A stretch of DNA of 64,000 nt from JANNRA01 sp031401035 (GCA_031401035.1 JANNRA010000127.1:1-64000); one strand, 5' to 3'; numbered from the stretch's first letter, positions 48,897 through 57,690 are shown. Notes: a model not told the origin generated them from the sequence alone. Numbers and translations: made by a program.

Positions 48897-50099
48897 TCAG
48901 TGCCGTGCGTCGAAGCGCACCGACAGGCGATTCGGCGAGCGGAAGGCGAGACCGACGATGTGGCAGTCGGGCTCGCGCTCCAGGCGCAGATTGGGCAGGC
49001 GATCGAGCAGGAGATTGAGCGCGGTGCGCGTCTCGAGCAGCGCCAGGTGCGAGCCGGCGCAGAAGTGAGCGCCGAAGCCGAAGGCGAGATGGTCGTCGTT
49101 CTTGCGGTGCAGCATGAAGCGGTCGGGATCCTGGTAGTGGCGCTCGTCGCGGTTGGCCGAGCCGACAATCACCGACAGCAGGCCGCCGGCGGGGACCGCA
49201 TCGCCGCCGATGACCACGTCCTCGGTCGGCTCGCGCGAGACGAACTGCACCGGCGACTCCCAGCGCAGCGTCTCCTGGATGAGCGCGTCGATGGCACCAC
49301 GATCGGCGCGCACCTCCTCGTACACTTCGGGATGGGTCAGCAGCGCGAACAGGCAGCTGCCGGTCAGCCGATAGGTCGTCTCGGCGCCGGCCGGCAACAG
49401 CAGGCGCAGGAAGCCGAGCACTTCCTCGTCGGTCAGGCCGACGCCGTCGACCTCGGCGTGCATCAGCTTGCTGAGCAGGTCGTCTGTCGGCTCGGCCTTA
49501 CGCTGCGCCATCAGCGGCGAGAGGTAGGTGACCAGGTCCTGCGCCGCCTGGAAGCCCTTGCCGGGGTCGTCGCCGACGCTGATCAGATCGAGCGCCATCT
49601 GGTGGAAGGCGCGGTAGTCCTGCACCGGGATGCCGATGATGTGCGCCATCACCTGCATCGGAAACGTGAAGGTCACCTGCCGTACCAGGTCCGCCCGGCC
49701 GGTGGCCGCGAAGTCGTCGATGAGGCCGTTGAGGATGTCGCCGATCGTCGCCGGCATCTCCGCCTTCATCGCGCGCGGGCTGAAGAACGGCGCGATGATG
49801 TTGCGGAAGCGGACGTGCTCCTTGCCCTCCATCTCGAGGATGGTGCGCCCCATGACGAGGCCGATGCCGCGTTGGTTGGCCTTCGAGGAGTACCGCTTGC
49901 CATCCTTCAGCACCGCCTCGACGTCGGCATAGCGGGTGATCATGTAGTTGACGCCCATCATCGTATTCACCGGCAGCGCCGGGTGCTCGTCGCGCAGGCG
50001 CTTGTAGACCGGGTACGGATCGATGATGGGGCTCATCATCGTGCCACCGAAGAGCGAATTGGTCGTCGCCATGCGGGCCTCGGGAGGCGCAGTGGTCAT
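48897..50099 (-). CDS. Cytochrome P450
   Basis: 400 residues, the size of a bacterial soluble P450. The I-helix oxygen-activation motif AGAETT lies at 237-242, ExxR at Glu276-Arg279 (ETLR), and the heme loop FGFGAHFCAGSHLA has the iron ligand Cys347. All features are intact, so it should be an active mono-oxygenase; substrate could be a fatty acid, terpene or steroid. It starts inside the stop of the TetR regulator gene (ATGA overlap), so the two are co-translated and the regulator probably senses the P450 substrate. No ferredoxin or reductase gene is adjacent. Confidence 0.95.
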   Translation of the reverse strand: MTTAPPEARMATTNSLFGGTMMSPIIDPYPVYKRLRDEHPALPVNTMMGVNYMITRYADVEAVLKDGKRYSSKANQRGIGLVMGRTILEMEGKEHVRFRNIIAPFFSPRAMKAEMPATIGDILNGLIDDFAATGRADLVRQVTFTFPMQVMAHIIGIPVQDYRAFHQMALDLISVGDDPGKGFQAAQDLVTYLSPLMAQRKAEPTDDLLSKLMHAEVDGVGLTDEEVLGFLRLLLPAGAETTYRLTGSCLFALLTHPEVYEEVRADRGAIDALIQETLRWESPVQFVSREPTEDVVIGGDAVPAGGLLSVIVGSANRDERHYQDPDRFMLHRKNDDHLAFGFGAHFCAGSHLALLETRTALNLLLDRLPNLRLEREPDCHIVGLAFRSPNRLSVRFDARH

Positions 50100-50704
50100 C
50101 GTCGGTCCTTTCCATTCGGGCCGCGCTGCGGCCGCCGCGGCGGCGCGGTGAGCAGGCCGTAGACGGCGGTGAGGCTGGTCGCCATGCGCTCGGGGTCGGG
50201 ATCGGGGAACAGCACGGCCGAGATCATCAGCCGCGTCATCCAGTCGACCATCTGGTCGGTGCTCGCCAGCCCCTGGCGCACCGGATGAGTCTCCGCCAGC
50301 AGCGGCGCCAGGAAGGCGCCGACGGTGGCGCGCAGGACGGGGAACTGGCCGCGCAGGTAGTCGAGGACGAAGGCCGGCTCGGTCTCGATGATGCGCTGGA
50401 TGGCCGGATGCTCGCGCACGTAGCCGGTGACCTGCTGTAGGGCCGCCTCGAGCCGGCCGGCACCGGCCGGCGCGGCAGCCAACGCCGCGCTGGCGCGCTG
50501 CTGGAAACGCAGCGTCTCGAAGGCGGCGAGGTCGTTCAGCAACTCCTCGCGGTTGGGGAAGTAGCGATACAGGGTCCCGCGCGAGACGCCGGCGCTGGTA
50601 CTGACATCGCTCATGCCGAGCTTGGCCAGCCCGTGCCGCGCGATCGCCTGCATGGCGCCGTCGAGAATGCGCTCGCGCGTGCGCGTGTTCAGGTCGGCGG
50701 CCAT
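50096..50704 (-). CDS. TetR/AcrR-family transcriptional regulator
   Basis: 202 residues. The N-terminal TetR domain is typical: TRERILDGAMQAIARHG, then a recognition helix SAGVSRGTLYRYFPNREELL with the LYRYF core. The C-terminal ligand domain (about 65-202) is variable and shows a Pro/Asp-rich end. It overlaps the P450 gene start by 4 bases and is the first gene of that pair, so it likely represses its own operon and is relieved by the P450 substrate. The 50705-50763 leader is too short to name an operator with confidence. Confidence 0.94.
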   Translation of the reverse strand: MAADLNTRTRERILDGAMQAIARHGLAKLGMSDVSTSAGVSRGTLYRYFPNREELLNDLAAFETLRFQQRASAALAAAPAGAGRLEAALQQVTGYVREHPAIQRIIETEPAFVLDYLRGQFPVLRATVGAFLAPLLAETHPVRQGLASTDQMVDWMTRLMISAVLFPDPDPERMATSLTAVYGLLTAPPRRPQRGPNGKDRR

Positions 50705-50763
50705 TGACCGGCAGATAGAACAGACGGGGCAGGAGTTGTCTAGTTCGTTCTGGCGACTGGACC

Positions 50764-51615
50764 TCAGCGAACGACCGCGCGGCGCCAGGCCCACGCCGCG
50801 GCGACCGCCGCCGCCTGCACCACCACCGCCATCTGCCCCGGCGGGTCGTCGTAGTGGTTGGCGAGGATGAAGCCGACGACGGCGCAGACGAGGGCGATCG
50901 CCGGCGCGGCCCAGAACAGGCTGCGGCTCTCGCGGCACAGCGACGCCGCGGCGATGGCCGGCAGGACCAGATTGCCAAAGGCATAGAGCAGGCCGGTGGC
51001 GCGCATGGCGAGCCCCATGACGAGGCCGAGCCAGACGGCCAGGGCAGCGCCCCACCACGCCGGGCGCATGCCCACCGCCGCGGCCATGGCGGGGTCGAAG
51101 GCGAGCAGCAGCAGGCGGTCGCGCGTCGCCGCGACCACGACCAGGCTGACGGCGGCGAGCGCGGCAAAGGTCCACACGTCGGCGGGCGTCGCGCCGATGA
51201 TGCTCGACGAGAGCAGATGGTGGATCTCCTCGAGGCCGTGCGGGCTGTGTGCCAGCACGATGATCGCCAGACTCGACGAGGCGAGGAAGACCCAGCCAGT
51301 GGCCGCTTCGCGAGTGCCGCCGGCGCCGCCGTCGCGGGCGGTGAACAGGGCGGCGGCGATGGCGAAGAGGACGCCCACCAGCGACAGCGCGCCGTGCGCG
51401 TGGTCGCCGCGTAGCACTTCGCTGCCCAGCACCGCGCCGGCCCACATGCCGACCGCAATGCCGAGCGTCGAGGCCTGCGCCACCGCCGCGCCGATGAAGA
51501 TCTGGTTGCGCGCCACCACCAGCACGCCGACCAGCGCCAGCAGCACGGCGATCAACCAGCCGGCCAGGTAGGCGTGGTGGAACAGGGGCCACGAGGCGGC
51601 GAACTCGCCGATCAC
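50764..51615 (-). CDS. ZnuB-type metal ABC transporter permease
   Basis: 283 residues with seven to nine predicted helices and the ABC-3 family pattern: 'LVVARNQIFIGAAVAQASTLGIAVG' in the first half, 'EIHHLLSSSIIGATP' (metal-permease signature with His pair) near residue 130, and LAFDPAMAAAVGM. These permeases import Zn2+ or Mn2+. Its start overlaps the ATPase gene stop by 4 bases. A matching binding protein gene is not adjacent but lies at 57882-58931 in the same locus. Zinc is inferred from the neighbouring ZIP and ZnuA-like genes. Confidence 0.92.
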   Translation of the reverse strand: MIGEFAASWPLFHHAYLAGWLIAVLLALVGVLVVARNQIFIGAAVAQASTLGIAVGMWAGAVLGSEVLRGDHAHGALSLVGVLFAIAAALFTARDGGAGGTREAATGWVFLASSSLAIIVLAHSPHGLEEIHHLLSSSIIGATPADVWTFAALAAVSLVVVAATRDRLLLLAFDPAMAAAVGMRPAWWGAALAVWLGLVMGLAMRATGLLYAFGNLVLPAIAAASLCRESRSLFWAAPAIALVCAVVGFILANHYDDPPGQMAVVVQAAAVAAAWAWRRAVVR

Positions 51616-52331
51616 GGCGCCTCCGTCGCGGCGTCGTCGCGCGCCAGTCGTTCGGACTGCAACAGCGTCGCGGCGGGGCCGGTCTCGACACGGCCGCCAT
51701 GGAAGTGGGCCACATGCGTGGCGTAGCGCTCGGCGAGGTGCCGGGCGTGGGTGACGAAGAGCAGCGCCGTGCCCTCCTCGCGCCGCAACCCCTGCAGCAG
51801 ATCGAGCACGCCGCGCTCGATGACGGCGTCGAGATGATTGGTCGGCTCGTCGAGCAGCAGCAGGCGCGGCCGCCGCACCAATGCCCGCGCCACCAGGGCG
51901 CGCTGCCGCTCGCCGCCCGACAGGGTCCAGTAGCTCTGCGTCTCGCGGCCGGCGAGACCGGCGTGCGCCAGCGCCCAGGCGATGCGCTCGCGGCGCGCGA
52001 CGGCGTCGACGCGCACGCCGACCAGACCGAGGCCGACGAACTCGCGCACGGTGGTCGGCAGGATGGGGTTCGGCGTGCAGCGCTGCGGGACGAAGCCGAC
52101 GGCGGCGCGGTCGCGCAGCGACGGGTGCAGCGTCAGCTGTCCGGCCAGCGGCGCCAGTTCCCCGAGGGCGGCGCGCACGAAGGTCGTCTTGCCCTCGCCG
52201 TTGCGCCCGAGCAGGAACCAGAACTCGCCGGCGCGCACGGTCAGGTCCACGTCGCGCAGCACCGGCGCACCGCCGTAGCCGAGCGAAAGTCCCTGCGCCG
52301 CCAGCAGCAGCGGTGCCTCAGGCGCGCGCAT
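51612..52331 (-). CDS. ZnuC-type metal ABC transporter ATP-binding protein
   Basis: 239 residues. P-loop GRNGEGKTT, Q-loop VGFVPQR, signature LSGGERQRALVARALV, Walker B LLLLDEPTNHLD and switch His in LFVTHARHLAERYATHVAHF are all intact. The VPQ and LDEPTNHLD motifs fit ZnuC/MntB-type importers. It pairs with the permease at 50764-51615 through a 4-base overlap and is first in the transcript. The 200-base space to the divergent ribbon-helix-helix gene (52532) must hold its promoter. Confidence 0.93.
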   Translation of the reverse strand: MRAPEAPLLLAAQGLSLGYGGAPVLRDVDLTVRAGEFWFLLGRNGEGKTTFVRAALGELAPLAGQLTLHPSLRDRAAVGFVPQRCTPNPILPTTVREFVGLGLVGVRVDAVARRERIAWALAHAGLAGRETQSYWTLSGGERQRALVARALVRRPRLLLLDEPTNHLDAVIERGVLDLLQGLRREEGTALLFVTHARHLAERYATHVAHFHGGRVETGPAATLLQSERLARDDAATEAP

Positions 52332-52531
52332 CGTGCCCCTCGGTCGTCCGCCGCGGAGTCACCCCGCGCGCCTCCTTCGGCCCGGATCGCGCGGGAAAAT
52401 TGCCATCTGCAACGCAGCGCGCGAATACGATCGGTGCATATTGCCAAGGGGTAGGGCGTCCTATAGCAACAACGTCAGCGTCAGGCGGCGAGAGGCGCCC
52501 GCTGCGCAGCCCAGAAAGGACGACGACCGCG

Positions 52532-52792
52532 ATGCGTGCAGACCTGAGACTCTCCGACCTCGAGCGCCGCAAGGTGCCAAGCAAGCTGATGAACGTGAAG
52601 GTGCCCGACAACGTCAGCGAGGGCATCGACCGCGTTGCTGAGGAACTCGGGTGCTCGAAGACCGCCGTGGTCATCGCCCTGCTCAACGAAGGCCTCGACG
52701 CCGCCCTGGCGACGCTGCCACCGCGCAGCGGCAAAGCGACGCCGCGCCTGCCGCGCCGCGGTCGCCCGCCCCTGCCGCTGCCGACGTCGTAA
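52532..52792 (+). CDS. Small ribbon-helix-helix-like DNA-binding protein
   Basis: 86 residues from the ATG at 52532, which has AAAGGACGACGA upstream. The core 'KLMNVKVPDNVSEGIDRVAEELGCSKTAVVIALLNEGLDAA' (cut here: NVKVPDNVSEGIDRVAEE) is a strand followed by two helices, the ribbon-helix-helix (CopG/Arc) pattern; the tail is Pro/Arg-rich. It reads divergently from znuCB-like genes (52331) and ends 39 bases before the ZIP gene stop. No toxin gene accompanies it, so a transcription-regulator role is more likely than an antitoxin role. It may sense metal supply, by location only. Confidence 0.7.
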   Translation: MRADLRLSDLERRKVPSKLMNVKVPDNVSEGIDRVAEELGCSKTAVVIALLNEGLDAALATLPPRSGKATPRLPRRGRPPLPLPTS

Positions 52793-52831
52793 CGCATTCA
52801 CCACGCACGGGCACGCTGCACGCCATCGGCG

Positions 52832-53587
52832 TCAGTGGGCGTGCGGCGCCAGCAGGCCGAGTCCGGCGATCAGCGCCATGCCGAGAAAGAACGGCACGGC
52901 GAAGCGCCATTCGTGGCGGGTGTTCGACCGGTGTAGCTCGGGCATCAGGTCCGACGCGGCGATGTAGATGAACATCCCCGCCGTCGCCGCCATGAACCAC
53001 GGCAGGTGTGCCTCGATGGGCGCCTGGAAGGCGAAGCACAGCAGCGCGCCGAGCACCGCCGACAGGCCGGAGAGGAAATTAAGCAGCAGCGCCCGCGGGC
53101 GGCTGAAGCCGGAGCGAAGCAGGATGCCGAAGTCGGCGATCTCCTGCGGGATCTCATGGGCGGCGACGGCCAGCGTCGTCGTCAGGCCGAGCGCCGGGTC
53201 GACCAGAAACGTGGCGGCGATGACGATGCCGTCGATGAAATTGTGCATCGTGTCGCCGATCAGAATGAGATAGCCGGAGGCGACGGCGTGGCTGTCCTCG
53301 TGCGTGTGGAAGCCGTGCAGGAAGCGCTCGAGGAGAAAGAATCCGCCCATCGCCGCCAGCGTCGCGATGAAGAAGTTGCCCTGCGCGTGGCCGGCGCGTT
53401 CGACCGCCTCGGGCAGCAGTTCGAGGAATGTGGTGGCGAGCAGCACGCCGGCGGCGAAACTGACGAACAGCAGGGCGCGACGCTCGTTCCACTCGGTGAA
53501 GAGGAAGACGACGCCGAGCAGCGAGATGGCGCTGACCCCGAACGTGGCGGCGAGCGCCAGCGCGAACGGCGAGAACCCGTCCATCAT
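52832..53587 (-). CDS. ZIP-family metal transporter
   Basis: 251 residues with eight predicted helices. The metal-binding helices are intact: HNFIDG in helix IV and HEIPQE in helix V, with a histidine-bearing loop GFHTHEDSHA between helices III and IV. ZIP proteins move Zn2+, Fe2+ or other divalent ions toward the cytosol. It is the last gene of a tight run with three SPFH genes; its start overlaps the HflK-like gene by 4 bases. Its presence supports zinc (or ferrous iron) as the substrate of the locus. Confidence 0.94.
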   Translation of the reverse strand: MMDGFSPFALALAATFGVSAISLLGVVFLFTEWNERRALLFVSFAAGVLLATTFLELLPEAVERAGHAQGNFFIATLAAMGGFFLLERFLHGFHTHEDSHAVASGYLILIGDTMHNFIDGIVIAATFLVDPALGLTTTLAVAAHEIPQEIADFGILLRSGFSRPRALLLNFLSGLSAVLGALLCFAFQAPIEAHLPWFMAATAGMFIYIAASDLMPELHRSNTRHEWRFAVPFFLGMALIAGLGLLAPHAH

Positions 53588-54540
53588 GGCCGTGGCGCCA
53601 ACAGGTTGAGGTCGATACGCGGCACCTCGCCGGGCGCCAGGAGTACCAGGCGGGCGCGCGGCAGCACCGCCTGCATGGCGTTCAGGTACAGCTCGGTGGC
53701 GGTCTGCTCGGGCGCGGCTTTTTTGCGGGCCAGCAACTCGGCATAGCGCTCGGTGGCGCCGCGCGCCTGCTGCAAGCGCGCATCGGCGCCGCCGCGCGCC
53801 TCCTGCACCAGCCGGCTGGCGTCGCCGCGCGCCAGGCTGACGGCGCGCTCGCGGCCGCTCTGTGCCTCGTTCACCGCGCGCGCCGCGTCGGCCTTGGCGT
53901 CGTTGACGTCGCGAAACGCCTGTGCCGCCTCCGGCGGCGGACTGGCGGACTGCAGGTTGATGCCGAGAAGGGAGATGCCGGCGCCGGCGCCGTCGAGGGT
54001 CGCCTGGGCGGCGCGCCGCACCTCGTTCTGGATCTGCGCCTTCCCCGACGTCAGCACATCATCGACGGGCATGGCGCCGACGGTGCGCACCACGGCCGCG
54101 CGCACCGCCTCGTCGAGCAGCAGCGTCGGATCGTCGACGGCGAACAGGTACTGCCCGAGGCGGCTGATGGTGTACTGCACCACCAGCGTCAGGTCGATGA
54201 AGTTCTCGTCACCGGTGACCAGCGCCAGCTGGCGCGAGAGGTCGTCGCCCACCTCGCGCCGCAGCACCTCGCCGGTGCGCACGCGCGTCAGTCCGTCGAC
54301 GCCCCACGGCAGGCGCGCGCCGAGACCGGGCGGCACGGCATCGTCGATCAGGCGCCCGAAGCGGCGCAGCGCCGCCGACTCGCCGTTGCCGACGACGTAG
54401 ACGGCGTCCGCCGCCGCGGCGAGCAGCGCCAGCCCGAGCAGCACCGCGCCGGCGGCGCGCGGACGCGCCGCGGCCCAGGCGGCGGCGGCGCGGATCCAGC
54501 GCACGCTCGGCGGCTGCTCAGCGCGGTGCGTCGGCGTCAT
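53584..54540 (-). CDS. HflK-like SPFH/band-7 membrane protein
   Basis: 318 residues. One N-terminal membrane helix (about 29-50) precedes an SPFH domain: VTGDENFIDLTLVVQYTIS has the HflK-type pattern, and the tail 'AFRDVNDAKADAARAVNEAQSGRERA' (core RDVNDAKADAARAVNEA) with VSLARGDASRLVQEARGGA is the HflK coiled coil. HflK with HflC forms cages around FtsH protease in the membrane. Here no ftsH is near. It starts 23 bases inside the end of the HflC-like gene and ends inside the ZIP start (4 bases), so expression is tied to metal transport. Confidence 0.88.
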   Translation of the reverse strand: MTPTHRAEQPPSVRWIRAAAAWAAARPRAAGAVLLGLALLAAAADAVYVVGNGESAALRRFGRLIDDAVPPGLGARLPWGVDGLTRVRTGEVLRREVGDDLSRQLALVTGDENFIDLTLVVQYTISRLGQYLFAVDDPTLLLDEAVRAAVVRTVGAMPVDDVLTSGKAQIQNEVRRAAQATLDGAGAGISLLGINLQSASPPPEAAQAFRDVNDAKADAARAVNEAQSGRERAVSLARGDASRLVQEARGGADARLQQARGATERYAELLARKKAAPEQTATELYLNAMQAVLPRARLVLLAPGEVPRIDLNLLAPRP

Positions 54541-55414
54541 CGGGTCCCTGCAGGGCTCGCAGCAGCGGCGAGTTCGCTTCGAGGAAGATGGTGGTCTGCT
54601 GATCGATAATCTTCTCGTAGGCCTGCAACTGGCGCAGGAAGCGGAAGAAGCCGGGGTCTTCCGCGTAGGCTTCGGAGAACAGGCGCAACGCCTGTGCCTC
54701 GCCGGCGCCGCGGATGCCCTCCGCTTCGGCGCGCGCTTCGGCGAGGATGCGGTCGCGTTCGACCGTCGTCGCCGCCTTGATCTTCAGCGCCTCCTCCTCA
54801 CCCTCGCTGCGGTACTTCGTGGCGATGCGGGCGCGCTCGGCGCGCATGCGGTCGATGACGCTGGCGCGGTTCTGCGCCGGCAGGAAGACGCCGTTGATCT
54901 GCAGGTCGACGACCGCGATGCCGAAGCTGCGGCGCGCCACCGCATCGACCGCGGCGCCGACGCGCGCCGCGATCTCGGCCAACTGCACGCGACCGGGCGC
55001 GGTGCTGATAAAGGCGTCCATCGGCTCGCCGCCGACCGCCGCGCCCATCTCCGCCGCGGCGATGTCGAGCAGGCGCGCCTCGGCCTCGAGGCGCGTCTTG
55101 ACCGTCTGCGTGAACTGCAACGGATCGGCGACGCGCCAGGCGATGAAGCTGTCGAGCAGGATGTTCTTCTTGTCCGCCGTCAGCATTTCGATCGGCTCGT
55201 TGTCGAACACCAACAGGCGCGCGTCGATGCGCACCACCGTGTCGATCGGCCACGGCGCCTTGGCGTGCAGGCCGGGGCCGCGCACGCCGTCGAGCGGCCG
55301 CCCGAAGCGGGTGACGATGGCCTGCTCGCTCTGGTCGACGGTGAACAGCGCCGTCGACAACCACGCCACACCGAGCCCGGCCACCGCCATCGCCGCGCCG
55401 CGTCCAAGACCCAT
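54518..55414 (-). CDS. HflC-like SPFH/band-7 membrane protein
   Basis: 298 residues from the ATG at 55414, which follows GAGGAGCGAACTG; the frame is open for 189 more bases, but that stretch only overlaps the upstream gene. One N-terminal helix (AAMAVAGLGVAWLSTALF) is followed by an SPFH domain and a canonical HflC coiled coil: VIDRMRAERARIATKYRSEG, then RDRILAEARAEAEGIRG and the end FLRQLQAYEKIIDQQTTIF. HflC pairs with HflK to form large membrane assemblies that regulate FtsH. Start and the upstream fusion gene's stop share a base (TGATG). Confidence 0.91.
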   Translation of the reverse strand: MGLGRGAAMAVAGLGVAWLSTALFTVDQSEQAIVTRFGRPLDGVRGPGLHAKAPWPIDTVVRIDARLLVFDNEPIEMLTADKKNILLDSFIAWRVADPLQFTQTVKTRLEAEARLLDIAAAEMGAAVGGEPMDAFISTAPGRVQLAEIAARVGAAVDAVARRSFGIAVVDLQINGVFLPAQNRASVIDRMRAERARIATKYRSEGEEEALKIKAATTVERDRILAEARAEAEGIRGAGEAQALRLFSEAYAEDPGFFRFLRQLQAYEKIIDQQTTIFLEANSPLLRALQGPDDADAPR

Positions 55415-57690
55415 CAGTTCGCTCCTCGCTCGCCCGGCGGCGTCAGCGCGTCCGGCCCGGTGCCGCGCGGCGCCAGCAGCGGTGCGCCCGGCGGCGCGCT
55501 GCCGGGCGCCGCCTGCCACACCGCCACCTGACGCCCGCCGCTGCCGGCGGGCACGATCAGTTTGTCGCGCCCGGCGAGCACGCGTTCGGCGTTTTCGAGC
55601 CACAGCAGGTCGCCGAGCAGGGCCGGCGCGCCGGCGTAGGCAGCGGCCTCGGCGCTGAAGGCCTCGGCGCGGCCGCGCGCCTCGAGTTCGGCGCTGACGG
55701 CGCCGGCGTGGGCGGTGGCCCGGGTGAGCGCCGCCTGGCCGCGCGCCAGCGGGATCTCGCGCGCCTGCGCGGTGGCGGCGACGTTGATCGCCGTCTCGCG
55801 GTCCTCGCGCGCGCTCGAGACGTCGCGGAAGGCGTCCACCGCCCCCTGCGGCGGGTGCAGGTCGACCACCAGGACGACGCCGACGCGGACGCCGGCGCCG
55901 ATGCGGTCGAGGTGGGCCTGCAGACGCTCGGCCACCGCGGTCTCGAACTCGGCGCGCCCGGCGGTGAGCAGCGCGTCGAGCCGGCGCGTGGCGACGAACT
56001 CGCGCGCCGCCGTCTCGGCGTAGAGGCGCACCGAGTCGCGCTCTTTGTCGACGCCATAAAAGTAGGCTTCGGGGTCGCTGAGGTCGTACTGCACCGCGAA
56101 GCTGATCTCGACCAGGTTCTCGTCGCCGGTCAGGTAGGTCGCCGTCTGCGGGTCGCCGTTGCTCGCCGTCACCGGGCTGTGCCAGAGGTTGGCGCTGGCC
56201 AGGCGGGTGAGCTGGCGGCGGTTGGCGAAGGCCTGCAGGTCGGGCTGGAAACCGACGCTCGCCAGGCGCGGATAGCGGATGCGCCAGACATCAATGCGCC
56301 CGAGTGGCCACGGCGGCACGTAGTGCAGCCCTGGCGCCAGGTCGGGCCAGGCGAGGCGGCCGAAGAGGAATCCGAAACCGCGTGCGTCGGTGGGCACCAT
56401 GCGCACGCCGGCGGCGAGCCAGCCGAACACCACCAGCGCCGCACCGACCTGGACCGCGCGGCGCCCGGCGCGGCGCCAGCGAGCGCGGCGCGCGGCGGCG
56501 TCGGCGTCGGCCGCCAGGCCGAGCAGGCTGTCGGTGTTCTCGACCAGCTCATGCAGGCCCTGGCGCGCCGCCCCGGCCCACAGCCGCCAGGCCATCAGGC
56601 CGGCCAGGCCGGCGGCGCAGAGCCACTGCACCAAGGCGACGCCGCCGAGGCCGCCGCTGAGGGTCGCCGCGACGCGCCAGCCGGTCAACGCCAGCAGCGC
56701 ATCGAGAGCGAGTCCGCAGGCGAGCGCCCCGATGGCGATGCTGGCGACGTAGAGGCGCACGAAGCGCGGCCCGAACTCGCGCGTCAGCAGCACGATCGTC
56801 GCCGCATTGGTCCCCGGACCGGCGAGTAGGAAGACCAGCGCCGCGCCCGGGCTCATGCCTTTGGCGATCAGCGCCGCCGCCACCGGCGTGCTGGCCGAGG
56901 CGCAGATGTACAGCGGCACGCCGATGAGCAGCATGAGCAGCATCGGCGCCAGGCCGCCGCCGAGGCCCCAGGCGGCGAGATCGTCGGGAACTGCCAGGCT
57001 GATCAGCGCCGCCAGGCCGAGGCCGATGACCAGCCAGAAGACGATGTCGTCGAGCAGATCGATGAAGCCGTAGCGGAAGGCGTCGGCCGTCACCGTCTCG
57101 AACGGCCGCACGCCGACCGGCGCCGCATCCTCGGCGCCGCGGCGGCGCGGCGCCAGGTAGACGCGCAGCGCCCGCCAGAAGCCGGCGACGCCGACCACGT
57201 GCGCCTCGTCCGCCGCCTCGTCGTGGCCGTGCGGGTGCGGGGCGGCGGCGGCGGGCAGCGCGGCGGCGCGGGCCGCGTCGGGCCAGGCGATCACGGCGAT
57301 GCCGGCGACGACGGCGGTGACGAAGCTGGCGAGCGGCCGGGCCAGCGCCATGACCGGCCCGAGCATGCCGTAGGTGAGGACGATCGAGTCGACGCCGGAC
57401 TCCGGCGTGGTGATCAGGAACGAGGCGGTGGCCGGGCGGCTGGCGCCCTTGCGGCGCAGGGCCATCGCCACCGGCACGACGCCGCAACTGCAGAGCGGCA
57501 GCGGGATGCCGAAGAGCGCCGCGACGACGACGCCGAGCAGCCCCTCCTGGCCCATCCAGCGCTCGACCAGCCGCCGCGACAGCAGCACGTGCAGCAGCCC
57601 GCCGGCAAACAGGCCGAGGAGGAGGAACGGCGCCGCGACCAGGAGCACATTCCAGGTCTCCCAGAACAGCGATGTGAGGAAGGTCAGCAC
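55414..57690 (-). CDS. Fusion of an ArsP_1/SO_0444-type metal permease and an HflK-like SPFH domain
   Basis: 758 residues. Residues 1-370 are a polytopic permease of the DUF318/ArsP_1 family: PLPLCSCGVVPVAMAL with Cys67 and Cys69, TPESGVDSIVLTYGMLGP, and YICASASTPVAAAL (Cys263). The family includes the SO_0444-type Cu/Zn efflux transporters. A His-rich loop HPHGHDEAADEAH lies at 152-164. A last helix near 412-428 leads into a complete SPFH domain (about 430-758) with HflK features: TYLTGDENLVEISFAVQYD and AFRDVSSAREDRETAINVAA. I know no described protein of this form. It heads the SPFH-SPFH-ZIP run and starts about 190 bases after znuA-like. Confidence 0.88.
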   Translation of the reverse strand: MLTFLTSLFWETWNVLLVAAPFLLLGLFAGGLLHVLLSRRLVERWMGQEGLLGVVVAALFGIPLPLCSCGVVPVAMALRRKGASRPATASFLITTPESGVDSIVLTYGMLGPVMALARPLASFVTAVVAGIAVIAWPDAARAAALPAAAAPHPHGHDEAADEAHVVGVAGFWRALRVYLAPRRRGAEDAAPVGVRPFETVTADAFRYGFIDLLDDIVFWLVIGLGLAALISLAVPDDLAAWGLGGGLAPMLLMLLIGVPLYICASASTPVAAALIAKGMSPGAALVFLLAGPGTNAATIVLLTREFGPRFVRLYVASIAIGALACGLALDALLALTGWRVAATLSGGLGGVALVQWLCAAGLAGLMAWRLWAGAARQGLHELVENTDSLLGLAADADAAARRARWRRAGRRAVQVGAALVVFGWLAAGVRMVPTDARGFGFLFGRLAWPDLAPGLHYVPPWPLGRIDVWRIRYPRLASVGFQPDLQAFANRRQLTRLASANLWHSPVTASNGDPQTATYLTGDENLVEISFAVQYDLSDPEAYFYGVDKERDSVRLYAETAAREFVATRRLDALLTAGRAEFETAVAERLQAHLDRIGAGVRVGVVLVVDLHPPQGAVDAFRDVSSAREDRETAINVAATAQAREIPLARGQAALTRATAHAGAVSAELEARGRAEAFSAEAAAYAGAPALLGDLLWLENAERVLAGRDKLIVPAGSGGRQVAVWQAAPGSAPPGAPLLAPRGTGPDALTPPGERGAN

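Noticed and set aside
50705..50763. Possible operator for the TetR regulator between it and the permease gene
   Set aside because: No clean palindrome was found in the 59-base gap.
52400..52412. TTGC-CATCT-GCAA upstream of znuC-like gene, considered as a Zur operator
   Set aside because: Arms are only four bases and do not match known Zur sites; such short palindromes are common by chance.
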